This document shows positions 27,238 to 39,200 of a stretch of DNA of 64,000 nt, piece after piece (position 1 is the first letter of the stretch; each line of letters begins with the position of its first letter). The notes beneath the pieces were generated by a model. That model worked only from the letters and a program-made list of their open reading frames with translations. It was not told the DNA's origin and did not search any database. Source of the stretch: Lentzea sp. NBRC 105346 (lineage in GTDB: Bacteria; Actinomycetota; Actinomycetes; Mycobacteriales; Pseudonocardiaceae). The position numbers and the translations under genes were made by a program. Location: assembly GCF_030269605.1 (NCBI RefSeq), contig NZ_BSTQ01000022.1, positions 1-64,000 on the forward strand. Direction: 5' to 3'.

Positions 27238-30200
27238 TGGCGGCCGCGGGACGTGCTGCCGCTGACGCCGTTGCAGGATGGGCTCTACTTTCACGCCACG
27301 TTCGGCGGCACTGACCCGTATGTGGTGCAGCAGTTGGTCGAGCTCACCGGTCCGTTGGACGCCTCGCGCCTGCGCCGCGCCGCCGATCGCGTTGTTGAAC
27401 GTCACCCGCAGCTCGGGGCCGCGTTCGTCAGTGGTTCTGACGGTCAGGTCGTTGCCGTGCTCGGTGAGCCGCCGCGGGTGCCTTGGCGGGTCGAGGAGAA
27501 CGCCGATGTCGACGAGGTTGCCGCGCGGGAACGGGCGCTGCCGTTTGATTTGGCTGTGCCGCCGGCCATGCGGTACGTCCTGGTGCGGCTGAGCGCTACG
27601 CGGCACGTGCTGATCCAGACGGTGCACCACATCGTCGCCGATGGGTGGTCGGTGCCGCTGGTGCTCCGGGAGTTGATGGCGCTCTACGAGGGTGTCGAGC
27701 TGCCGAAGCCGGTGGCGTACAAGGGGTTTCTCGCGCAGCGGCGGGACGTCGAGGCTTCGCTCGCTGCTTGGGAGGGGGTGTTGGAGGGCATCGGTGAACC
27801 GACCCGCCTCGCCGACGCGCTCGCGCCGGTGGAGGGGAGAGGGGTCGGTGGGCAGCGGCAGGAGGCGCCAGGTGTCGAGGCGCTCGCGCCCGCCCCAGGC
27901 GCCGGTTTCGGCCGGCAGCGCCGAGAGCTTCCAGGCATCGAAGAGTGGGCCCGGCAACAGGGCCTGACCGTCGGCGCCGTGATCGCCGGGGCGTGGGGCA
28001 TCCTCCTCGGCCACGTCACCGGCCGCCGCGACGTCACCTTCGGCCTCACGGTGTCCGGGCGCGGCGGCGACCTGCCCGGCATCGACGACATCGTCGGCCT
28101 CCTGATCAACACCGTCCCGGCCGTCATCCACGGCGACGATCTCCACGGGTTCGCCCGCACACTGGCCGACGCCATGGAGCACGAACACGTCCCCCTCGCC
28201 GCCCTGCAGCAGCGGCTCGGCGTGGACGAACTGTTCGACACCCTCGTCGTCATCGAGAACTACCCCACGGTCGACAACCTCTCCGCCGGCGACCTCGCCA
28301 TCACCGGCATGGACGTCATCGAGGCCCCGCACTACCCGGCGACGCTGATGGTCAAGCCAGGGGAGCAGCTCGAGGTGCTCCTCACCCACGACCAGGCCGT
28401 GGTCAGCCCGGACGACGCCGCCCGACTGCTCGACCAGTACGCGCGAGTCCTCCAAGCGCTCGTCGACGACGAGCCGATCTCGCTGGTGTCCGACACCCAA
28501 CGGGCATGGCTCACCAGCGCGGCCAATGGTGGTGCACCAGACACGACGCCGGTGACCGAACTCATCGCGGCACACAACCCGGAACGCACGGCGTTGATCG
28601 CCGGGGACCGTACGGTCACCTACGCCGAGCTGATGGAGCGTTCCGGGAAGGTCGCCGGGGCGCTCAAGAATCTCGGCGTCGAGCGCGGCGACATCGTCGC
28701 GGTCGCCACCAGCCGGTCGGCCGACATGGCCATCGCGCTGCTCGGCGTCATGCGCGCCGGGGCCGCCTACCTGCCGGTCGACCCCGGATACCCGGCCGCG
28801 CGCGTGGAGTTCATGCTCACCGACTCCCGCCCGGCACTCGTGCTGGTCGACGACGGCTCGGCGCGCGCCTTGTCCGCACACGACGTGCGCAACGTCCGCG
28901 AGCTCGACGGTCCCACAACCGATGTCGCGGTTACGCCGGACGACGCCGTGTCCGTGGTGTACACATCGGGTTCCACCGGACGCCCCAAGGCGGTCGTCGG
29001 CACGCACGGCGGCCTCTCGAACCGCCTGGCGTGGGCCAAGAACACCTGGGACGCCGACGTCCGGCTGGCCAAGAGCTCGCTGAGCTTCATCGACGGCACC
29101 ACCGAGCTGCTCGGCGGTCTGGCCGCCGGCGCCACCATGGTCATCGCCGAGGGCAACGAGATCGTTGACCTGGTCGAACGGTCGGGCGCGCAGCAGCTGC
29201 TGGCGGTGCCGAGCCTGGCCGCGGTGCTGGCCGACTCGCCGCTCGGAAACCTCCGCAGGTGGATTCTCAGCGGCGAAGCGCTCGACGGCGCGTGTGTCCG
29301 GAAGCTGCGCAAAGCGTCGCCGGAAGCGGAGATCGTCAACTCCTACGGCTCGTCCGAGGTCGTCGGCGACGTGCTGGCCACCGTGGTGCACGGCGAACCG
29401 GCGGTCGTCCCGCTTGGCACGCCGGTGCCCGGTGTCCGCGTTCACGTCCTCGACGCGCGGTTGAACCCGGCCGCACCCGGTGCGGTCGGCGAGATCTACG
29501 TGGGCGGCGTGCAGCTCGCCCGCGGCTACCTCGGCCAAAGTGGACAGACGGCGCTGCGGTTCGTCGCCGATCCGTTCGGCATGCCGGGAGACCGCCTTTA
29601 TCGCACCGGCGACCGCGGGCGGTGGAACGCCGACGGTCAGGTCGAGTTCCTCGGCCGCGCCGACGACCAGGTGAAGATCAACGGCTACCGCGTCGAGCTC
29701 GCCGAGCTGGAGTCCGCGCTGCTGCGCCGCAACGAGATCGTCGATGCGGTCGCCGCCGTGCGTGGCGAGGCGGGCAGCGGGCAGTCGCTGCACGCCTATG
29801 TCGTCGGCGACGTCGAACCGCAGGTCGTGCTCGCCGCGTTGCGGGCAGAGCTGCCCGGCCACCTCGTGCCCGCGACGATCACCGTGCTGGATCGCCTGCC
29901 CACGTTGCCCAACGGCAAGCGCGACCGCGGGAACCTGCCCGAACCGGCGGCCGCCGGCACCACGACCCGGCCGCGCACCGACCGCGAAGCCACCATCTGC
30001 GCGCTGGTCGCGGAGGTCGTCGGCGTGCCGGACATCGGCGTGGACGACGACTTCTTCGCGATCGGCGGCGACAGCATCCGGGCGATCCGCCTGGTGAACC
30101 GGCTCGCCGCGCACGACATCCGACTCACCCCACAGGACATCTTCCGCATGCGTACGGTCGCCGCCATCGAAGCCCACCTGCCCGCACTGGACGACGATCC

Positions 30201-33200
30201 GGAGGCACTGGGCACGGTCGCCCTGCTGCCGATCGTTGAACGCTGGTGCGAGACGGACACCTCCGGGTTCCGGCGGCGCGTGCTGGCCGCACTCCCGTTT
30301 GACACCAACGAAACAGCGGTCAAAGCCGCGGTGCGCGCGGTGGTCGCCCATCACGCCGGGCTGCGGTTGCGGATCACCGGCGACGACGACCTGCTCGACC
30401 TGGAGACCACGGCCGAGGGCGGCGATCTGCTCGACGTCACCCTGCTGGCGCCCAACCAGGTTCGCCTGGAAGCGCCCGCGCTGGTCGCCGACGGCACGGC
30501 GTTGATGATCGTCATGGACGACATCGCGAGCGTGCTCGCGGGACGGTCGCTGCCCGAGCGCACGACGTCGTTGCGCCGATACGCCCGTCAGGTCGTGGAA
30601 GGCGCGCACGACCGGCTCGGCGAGCTGGACCACTGGAAGGCGGTCACGCAGCCGGGCGCCGAGCTGCTGCCGGACTTCCTCGGCGGCGATGACATCGTCA
30701 CGCACCGGTTCCGCCTAGGCACAGGAATCACCGAAGAGATCGCCCTCGCCGCACTGCGGGCCGTGGCCGGTGACGTGCTGGTCGACGTCGAACGCACCAC
30801 ACGTGACGCTGCCACGGCCCGCACGGTCGGCGAGTGCTCGATGATCGTCCCCGTCCGGCTCGGCACGCCCGACAACGCGCCGGACCAGGGAATCGGTTAC
30901 GGCGTATTGCGGTACTGCCACGCCCGCGCCAGCCGGGTGCTGGCCCGTGGCGCACAGGCCCAGGTGCTGCTGAAGCTGCGCGGGATCGCGCACCGGCCCA
31001 ATGGGTGGGCGCCACTCGCCGTCGACTCCGACGCCGACCCGTTCCTCGGCGACCAGTACGCCGTCGAGCTGGACCTGCAGTCCACAAAGGACGGGGTGAT
31101 AGCCACGGTTCGCCAGGTCACCGATCAGTTCGATGCCGAAGCATGGCGTCGAGCACTGACCGAGTCGGTCCCGTTGCGGTCGGTGGAGCTGACGGCCGAC
31201 GAGGTCGACCGGGTCGTCGTGGCCGCCGGGGGAGCGGTCGAGGAGATCTGGGGACTGTCCCCGCTGCAGCAGGGCGTCTACTACCAAGCCGCGTTCGACA
31301 GCGGGGCCACCTACATCGCGCAGAACGTCTTCGACTTCGACCGCCGCATCGACGTCGATGCGATGACGCTGGCACTGAAGGCATTGCTGCGTCGGCATCC
31401 CGTGCTGCGGGCCGGGTTCGTCAGCGACGACCTGCCAGTTGTCGTGCAGTTCATTGCGCCGGAGCCGCCGGTGGAAGTCCGAGTCGTCGAGAATGCCGAC
31501 GTTGCCGCGGTGATGAAGGCCGACCACGAGACGCCGTTCGACCTCACCCGGCCGCCGCTGCTGCGGATGACCGTCATCCGGCTGCCCGAAGGCCGCGACA
31601 AACTGCTGCTGACCAGCCACTTCCTGCTGTGGGACGGCTGGTCGCGCGAGCTGGTGCTGCGGGAGCTGTTCGCGCTGTACGACTCGCGCGGCGAGCGGGG
31701 CGTGCTGCCCACCGGCCGGGCCTTCCCCGATTACCTCGACTGGCTGTCCACACAGGACACCGAGAAGTCGATCGCGGCCTGGCGCGAGGCGCTGGCCGGG
31801 ATCACCGAGCCGACGATCGTGGTGCCGGAGGCGACCGGCCGCGACCCGATCCTGTCCGACCGCATCCTCACCGCCCTGCCCGCCGACCTCACTGCCCGGC
31901 TCACCGACCGCGCCCGGCAGGGCGGCGTCACGCTGAACTCACTGTTCACCGTTGCGCTCGGCCTGGTACTCGGCCGCGAGACCGGCCGCGCGGACGTCGT
32001 GTTCGGCACGACCGTCGCCGGAAGGCCCACCGACCTGGCCGGTATCGACGAGGTCATCGGCCTGTTCCTCAACACCGTGCCCGCCCGCGTCGCCCCCGGC
32101 CCAGGGACCACTGTGCTCGACCTGGCGCTGACCGCGCAGAACGATCGGCTCGACCTGGCGCCGCACGAGTACCTCGGGCTTGGCGAGATCCACCGGGCCG
32201 CGGGCCACGACCAGCTCTTCGACACGTTGTACGTGCTGCAGAACTTCCTCGCCGACGGCACGTTCACCGATCTGGAACGGGCACAGGGCATCGTCGGCGT
32301 CGAGTACGTCGACACCACCCACTACCCGCTCACCTGGGTGCTGACGCCCGGTGCCAACCTGCGGATCAAGCTCGAGTACCGGCCCGATGTCGTGACCGAG
32401 ACGCGGGCACAGGGGTTGGTCGACCGGTTCCGCGCGGTGCTCGAACAGCTCGCCGAGGGGCTGCACACCCCGGTCGCGCAGCTGGACCTCACGCTGCCCG
32501 GCGATCGCGACGCGTTGGCGGGGAAGGAGAACCAGATCGGCACGGCCAGCATCGCCGACCTGCTCGCCGAACGCGCCTCCGAATGTCGGGACGAGATCGC
32601 CCTGGTTTTCGGTGACCAGAGGCTGACCTATGCCGAACTGGATGAGCGCGTCAACCACATGACCCGACTGCTGCTCGCGCACGGCGCCGGGCCCGAGGTC
32701 GTCGTGGCGCTGGCGTTGCCGCGGTCGATCGACATGGTCGTGGCGTTGTTCGCGGTGCTGCGCTCCGGCGCCGCCTACCTGCCGCTCGAACTCGACCACC
32801 CCGTCGAACGCCTCGCGGGCATGATCGCCGACGCCCGGCCGAAGCTGTTGCTGCGCACCGCATCGGGTCCCGAGCTCGACGCCACCACGATCGTGCTGGA
32901 CACGGTCGACCTCGACGAGTACCCCGGCGATCCGCTCCCGAGAGGCACCGTCAGGCTCGACCACGCCGCGTACGTGATCTACACGTCCGGTTCGACCGGC
33001 AAGCCCAAGGGCGTCGTCACGCCGTACGCCGGCCTGACGAACATGCAGCTCAACCACCGCGCCGAGATCTTCGACCCGACGGTCCGCCGCGCCGGGCGGC
33101 GGCTGCGCATCGCGCACACCGTGTCGTTCTCCTTCGACATGTCGTGGGAGGAGCTGCTCTGGCTGGTCGAGGGCCACGAGGTGCACATCTGCGACGAGGA

Positions 33201-36200
33201 ACTGCGGCGCGACGCGACCGCTCTTGTCGCCTACTGCCAGACCCACCGCATCGACGTCATCAACGTGACGCCGACCTACGCCCACCACCTCTTCGAGGAA
33301 GGCCTGCTCGACCCAGCGGCCCACCCGCCGTGCCAGGTGCTGCTCGGTGGCGAGGCGGTCAGCGAGGCCGTATGGACCCGGCTGCGTGAACCGGACGGCC
33401 CGCGCGGCTACAACCTTTACGGCCCCACCGAATACACCATCAACACCCTCGGCGCGGGCACGGACGACAGCCCCACGTCCACGGTCGGCAAGCCGATCTG
33501 GAACACGCGGGCCTACGTGCTCGACGCGTGGCTGCGGCCGGTGCCGCTCGGTGTCGCCGGCGAGCTGTACATCGCGGGCGCGGGCCTGGCCAGGGGATAC
33601 CTGCACGCGACCGGGCTGACCTCGGCGCGGTTCGTGGCGAACCCGTTCGAACCCGGTGGACGCATGTACCGCACCGGCGACCTCGTCCGGGAACGCCCGG
33701 ACGGCAACCTCGACTTCCTCGGCCGCAGCGACGACCAGGTGAAGATCCGCGGTCACCGCGTCGAGCTGGGCGAGGTCGAGGCGGTGCTGTCCGCGCTGCC
33801 CGAGGTGCGGCAGGCGGCCGTGATCGCGCGCACCGACTCGGTCGTCACCGGACTCAAGAAGCTGATCGCCTACGTCGTCCCGGCCGGTGAGGTGTCGTTG
33901 CCGGAGCTGCGGGCCGCGCTGGCCGAGCGTCTGCCGGACTACATGGTGCCGTCCCTGTTCGGCGTCGTGGACGCGCTTCCGCTGACCGTCAACGGAAAAC
34001 TCGACGTCGCCGCCCTGCCCGAGCCCGTCGCGCCGTCGGCCGGTACCCAGCAGGGTCCGCGCGACCAACGGGAACGCGCGCTGTGCGGCATCTACGCCGA
34101 GGTGCTCGGCCTGCCGTCCGTCGGTATCGACGACGATTTCTTCGCACTCGGCGGCGACAGCATCTCCTCGATCGCGGTGTCCGGCCGCGCCCGCCGGGCC
34201 GGTCTGGGGATCACGCCGCGCGACGTCTTCCGCCGCCGCAGTGTCCGGGCGCTGGTGGCGGCAACTGCGGTCGTACAGCGCGAGACCATTGTGGACGATG
34301 GAGTCGGCACGATCAGCCTCACGCCGATGCTCGCCGAGACGTTGCACGCCCGCACCCCGCTGACGGGCTTCTACCAGGCGATGCGGTTCCGCACGCCGGT
34401 CGGGATGACCCGTGCGCAGCTGGACACCGTGCTGCAGGCCCTGGTCGATCGGCACGACCTGTTGCGCGCGAAGCTCGACCGCGACGGCGACGACTGGTCG
34501 CTCGTGGTTCCGCCTCCGGGCGAGCGGACGTTCGATGGTGAACTTGATCCGGATAACGGCGTGATGCTGCGGGCGCTCTGGGAGAACGACGAGCTGCTGC
34601 TGGAAATCCACCACCTGGTGGTGGACGGCGTCTCGTGGCGCATCATCGGCGAGGACCTCGCCGACGCGTGGCGTGCCGTCCAGAGTGGGCGGGAGCCGGA
34701 CCTCGCGCCGGTACCTACCTCGTTCCGTGCCTGGTCGCGAATCGTTTCCGGTGCGGTGGAACGGTTCCGTGCCGAGGCGGGCCACTGGCGTTCGGTACTG
34801 GACACCCCGGATCCCGCACTGGGATCGCGGCCGGTCGACCCGGCGGTCGACACCGCCGCCACCGTGCGATCGATCACGGTTTCGTTGCCCGCCGACGTCA
34901 GCGCGGCGCTCGTGTCCACCACGCCCGCCTCGATGTACGGCGGCGTGAACGACGTGCTCCTGACCGGGTTCGCGGTCGCGCTGAACGAATGGCGCTCGCG
35001 TGGGGACGCCGTGGTGCTGCTGCTGGAGGGCCACGGCCGCGATGCCGAGGTGTTCGGCGCCGACCTGGACCTGTCCCGGACGATCGGCTGGTTCACCAAC
35101 ATCCACCCGGTCCGCATCGACCCCGGCGTGACCGACCTGGCCACCGCTGCCAAGGCGGTCAAGGAACAGCTGCGTGCCGTCCCGTCGAAGGGGCTCGGCT
35201 ACGGCATGCTGCGCCACCTCGACCGGACCCTCGACGGACCCGCGCCGCAGATCCTGTTCAACTACCTCGGCCGGTTCGACGGCGGCGCGACCGGCGAGTG
35301 GGCGCCGGTCGGCCCGCTGCGGGAGGCCGTCGACCCGGCGAACCCGGCCATGGCGTTGGAGGTCAACGCCATGGTCCAGGACGGTGTCTTCACCGCGACC
35401 CTGGCGTGGCCGTCGGGGATCCTCGTGCAGTCCGAAGTGGACGATCTGGCCGAGCGCTGGATGGCGGTGCTGACGGCGTTGACCGAGGCCGATCTCGCCG
35501 GGCACACCCCGTCGGACTTCCCGCTCGTCATGCTGACCCAGGACGATGTCGACGCGCTCGGCGACGTGCGGGACGTCCTGCCGCTGCTGCCGTTGCAGCA
35601 GGGCATGTACTTCCACGCCTCGTTCGCCGAACACGACACCTATGTCGTCCAACAGGTCGCGGAGCTCACCGGCCCGCTGGACCCGGACCGGCTGCGTCGC
35701 GCTGTGGAAGCGATGGTGCGCAGGCACGACGCGTTGCGGGTCTGCTTCCGTGAGCTCGGCGACGGCCGGGTGGTCCAGGTCGTCCTGGACGACGTGACGG
35801 TGCCGTGGCAGGCGTTGCGGGCCACACCCGAGGAACTCGCGGAGTTCTGTGCCGCGGAGTTGGCGAAGCCGTTTGATCTGGCCGTTGCGCCGGTGCTGCG
35901 CTACGCCGTGGTGTCGTTGAGCGAGACCGAACACCGGCTCGTCGAGACCATGCACCACATCGCGGCCGACGGCTGGTCCTACCCGCTGATGTTCAACGAC
36001 GTGATCGAGGCCTACGAACGCGACGGCGACCTGCCCGCCCCGGCGGTGACCTTCCGCGACCACGTCGAGACGATCGTGTCGCGCGACCCGGCCGAGGCCC
36101 GCGAGACGTGGGCCCGCGCGCTGGCGGACGTCCACGAGGGCACGCGCCTGGTCCCGGTCGAGGCGAGCGACGTCGTGTCCCGGCACGACAGCGTCACCCG

Positions 36201-39200
36201 CGCGATCCCTGCGGTGGACGGGCTCGCGCGCCGGCACGGCGTCACGGTCAGCACGATCGTGCACGCCGCCTGGGGTCTGCTGCTGGGCCGGTTGCTCGGC
36301 CGCGATCAGGTGGTGTTCGGTTCCACGGTCTCCGGCCGCGGCGGTGAGCTGCCCGGTGTCGAGTCCGTCGTCGGACTGCTGATCAACACCGTGCCGGTGC
36401 CGATGTCGTGGGCACCGAACGACACCCTCGGCGACGTACTGACCCGGTTGCAGCATCAGCAGGCCGACGTGCTGGACGCGCAACAGGTCGGCCTCGCCGA
36501 GCTGGCGCGGATGACCGGTGTGCGGGAGCTGTTCGACACCGTCGTGGTGGTCGAGAACTTCCCCGCGGTGCGGGAGAACGACAAGCCCGGACTGGCCGTG
36601 CGCGGCTTCACCGGCACCGACTCGCCGCACTATCCGGTGTCGCTCGTGGCGTTCCCCGGCGAGGAACTGCTCCTGGAGATCAAGTACGACGTGGAGCTTG
36701 TCGGGGAGGCGGCCGCCCGGCGGTTGCTCGACCAGGTTGCGCTGATCGTCAAGGCGTTCGCCGACGACCTTGGTTCCACGGTGGCGGGGTTGGTCGTGAG
36801 TGGTTTCCGTCGTCATAGCGACGGAAACCACTCACGAGTATCCGGCACGCTGGTAGACGCCTTCCGTCCCGCGAACCCGGACGCCGTCGCCATCGCCGGT
36901 GCGTTCACCTACCGCGAGCTCGACGAGGTCTCGAACCGGCTCGCGCGCGAGCTGATCGCGCGCGGTGTCCGGACCGAGTCGCGGGTCGCGATCTCGATGC
37001 GCCGAGGCCCGGACCTGATCGTCGCGATGCTCGGTGTGCTCAAGGCCGGTGGCTGTTACGTGCCCGTTGACACGAGCGCGCCCGCCGAGCGGCTGGCCTA
37101 CATCCTGGCCGACTCCGAACCGGTCTGCCTGATCGCCGACACGTTGATCGACTCTGCTGTGCCGGTGATAGCGCTGGACGAGCTGCCCGCGCATTCGACC
37201 GAGCCGGTCGGACCGGTGGGACTTACGGCGGACAACGCGGCGTACGTCATCTACACCTCGGGGTCGACCGGCAAGCCCAAGGGCGTCACGGTGACTCACC
37301 GGAACGTCCGGACCTTGTTGGCCGCCGCCGAGGAGGTGTTCGACTTCGACGCGTCGGACGTGTGGACCCTGTTCCACTCCTACGCGTTCGACTTCTCGGT
37401 GTGGGAGCTGTGGGGACCGCTGCTGACCGGTGGCCGGCTGGTGATCGTCGACCACGACACGGCTCGCGACCCGCAGCGGTTCCACGAGCTGCTGCGGACC
37501 GAGGGCGTGACGGTTCTTTCCCAGACGCCGTCGGCGTTCTACCCGCTGGTCGAGGCCGACCGCTCAGCCGAACCATTGGCGTTGCGGTACGTCGTGTTCG
37601 GTGGCGAGGCGCTGGACGTGGCGCGGCTGGCGCCGTGGTTCGAGCGGTACGGCGACGACGCGCCGCGGCTGGTCAACATGTACGGCATCACCGAGACCTG
37701 CGTGCACGTGTCGTTCCGCGAGCTGCGCGCGACGGACACCGACAGTGTGATCGGCGGACCGTTGCCCAGCCTCGGGATCCACCTGCTCGACCACTATCTG
37801 CGGCCGGTCCCGCCCGGTGTGGCGGGGGAGATCTACGTGTCCGGCGACCAGCTCGCCCGCGGCTACCTCGGCCGGGCCGGGCTGAGCGCCACGCGGTTCG
37901 TGGCCAACCCGTTCGGACCGGGCCGGCTGTACCGGTCCGGCGACCTGGCGCGGTGGACCGACGACGGCGACCTCGTCTACCTGGGCCGATCGGACCAGCA
38001 GGTCAAGATCCGCGGCTACCGGATCGAGCTCGGGGAGATCGAGGCGGCGCTGCTCGCGTTGCCCGAGGTGGCCAACGCGGCGGTCACCGTACGGGACCAG
38101 CGGCTGGTCGGTTACCTCGTCACTCGGTCCACTGTGGACACAGAGGTCGTGCGCGAGACGTTGGCACGGACGTTGCCGGACTACATGGTGCCGAAGGCGT
38201 TCGTGACGCTGGACGCGCTGCCGTTGACGGTCAACGGCAAGCTCGACCGCGACGCACTGCCCGAACCCACGCGAAAGGTCACGCAGCAGGCCTCGGCCGA
38301 TCCGGTCGTCGAGGCGCTGCAGACGTTGTTCGCCGAGGTGATAGGCCTGGACGGCGCCGGGGCGGACGACGACTTCTTCACCCTCGGCGGCGACAGCATC
38401 ATCGCCATCCAGCTGGTCAACCGCGCCCGGCGGCAGGGGCTGAAGATCACGCCGCGCGACGTGTTCGTGCACCGCACCCCGGCCGCACTGGCGGCCCTCG
38501 GACAGACCACAGAAGCGGTGGTCGTCCCGTCGGACGGCGTCGGCGAGATCATGCCGATGCCGATCGTGCAACGGCTGGCCGAACTGGGTGGCCGGATCAA
38601 CCGGCACAACCAGGCCGAGCTGATCCGCACCCCGGCGGACATGACCGCGCCGGAGATCCAGCGCCGCGTGGACGCACTCGTCGCCCGGCACGACGCGTTG
38701 CGGCTGCGACTGAGCCGGCCCGCGCCGACGTTGTGGTCTCTGGAAACCGTCGCCGAGTTCACCCACACCGTGCGGGTGGTCGACGCGATCGGTCTCGACG
38801 GCGACGCGTTCGAGGCGTTGATCCTGGCCGAGTCCGACGCCGCGACCGACCGGCTCGACCCGGACACCGGCGCGGTGCTGTCCCCGGTCTGGTTCGACCG
38901 CGGGTCCGAACAGGGCCGGTTGCTGCTGGTGGCACACCACCTCGTCGTGGACGGCGTGTCCTGGCACATCCTGCTCGACGACCTGCGCGACGGTCCCGGC
39001 CCGGCCGGCACGTCGGTGCGTGCCTACGCGAAGCTGTTGCACGAGCAGGCGAGCGGGTCGGCCCGGCTCGCGGAGTTCGCGCACTGGAACGAGGTCACGG
39101 CTCCCGGCGGTGAGCTCGACCCCGCGAAGCACCCGGTCGGCCTGACCGTTGGCGGTACCCGTGATCACGTGCTCAAGGTGCCCGCCGAGATCACCCTGCC

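Noticed and set aside
26926..36831. Very long open frames on the minus strand (for example 26926-30705 and 31939-36831) opposite the NRPS
   Set aside because: They are antisense shadows of a GC-rich gene: composition is Arg/His/Gln/Asp/Val-rich, no domain is recognisable, and the plus-strand NRPS motifs are intact throughout.
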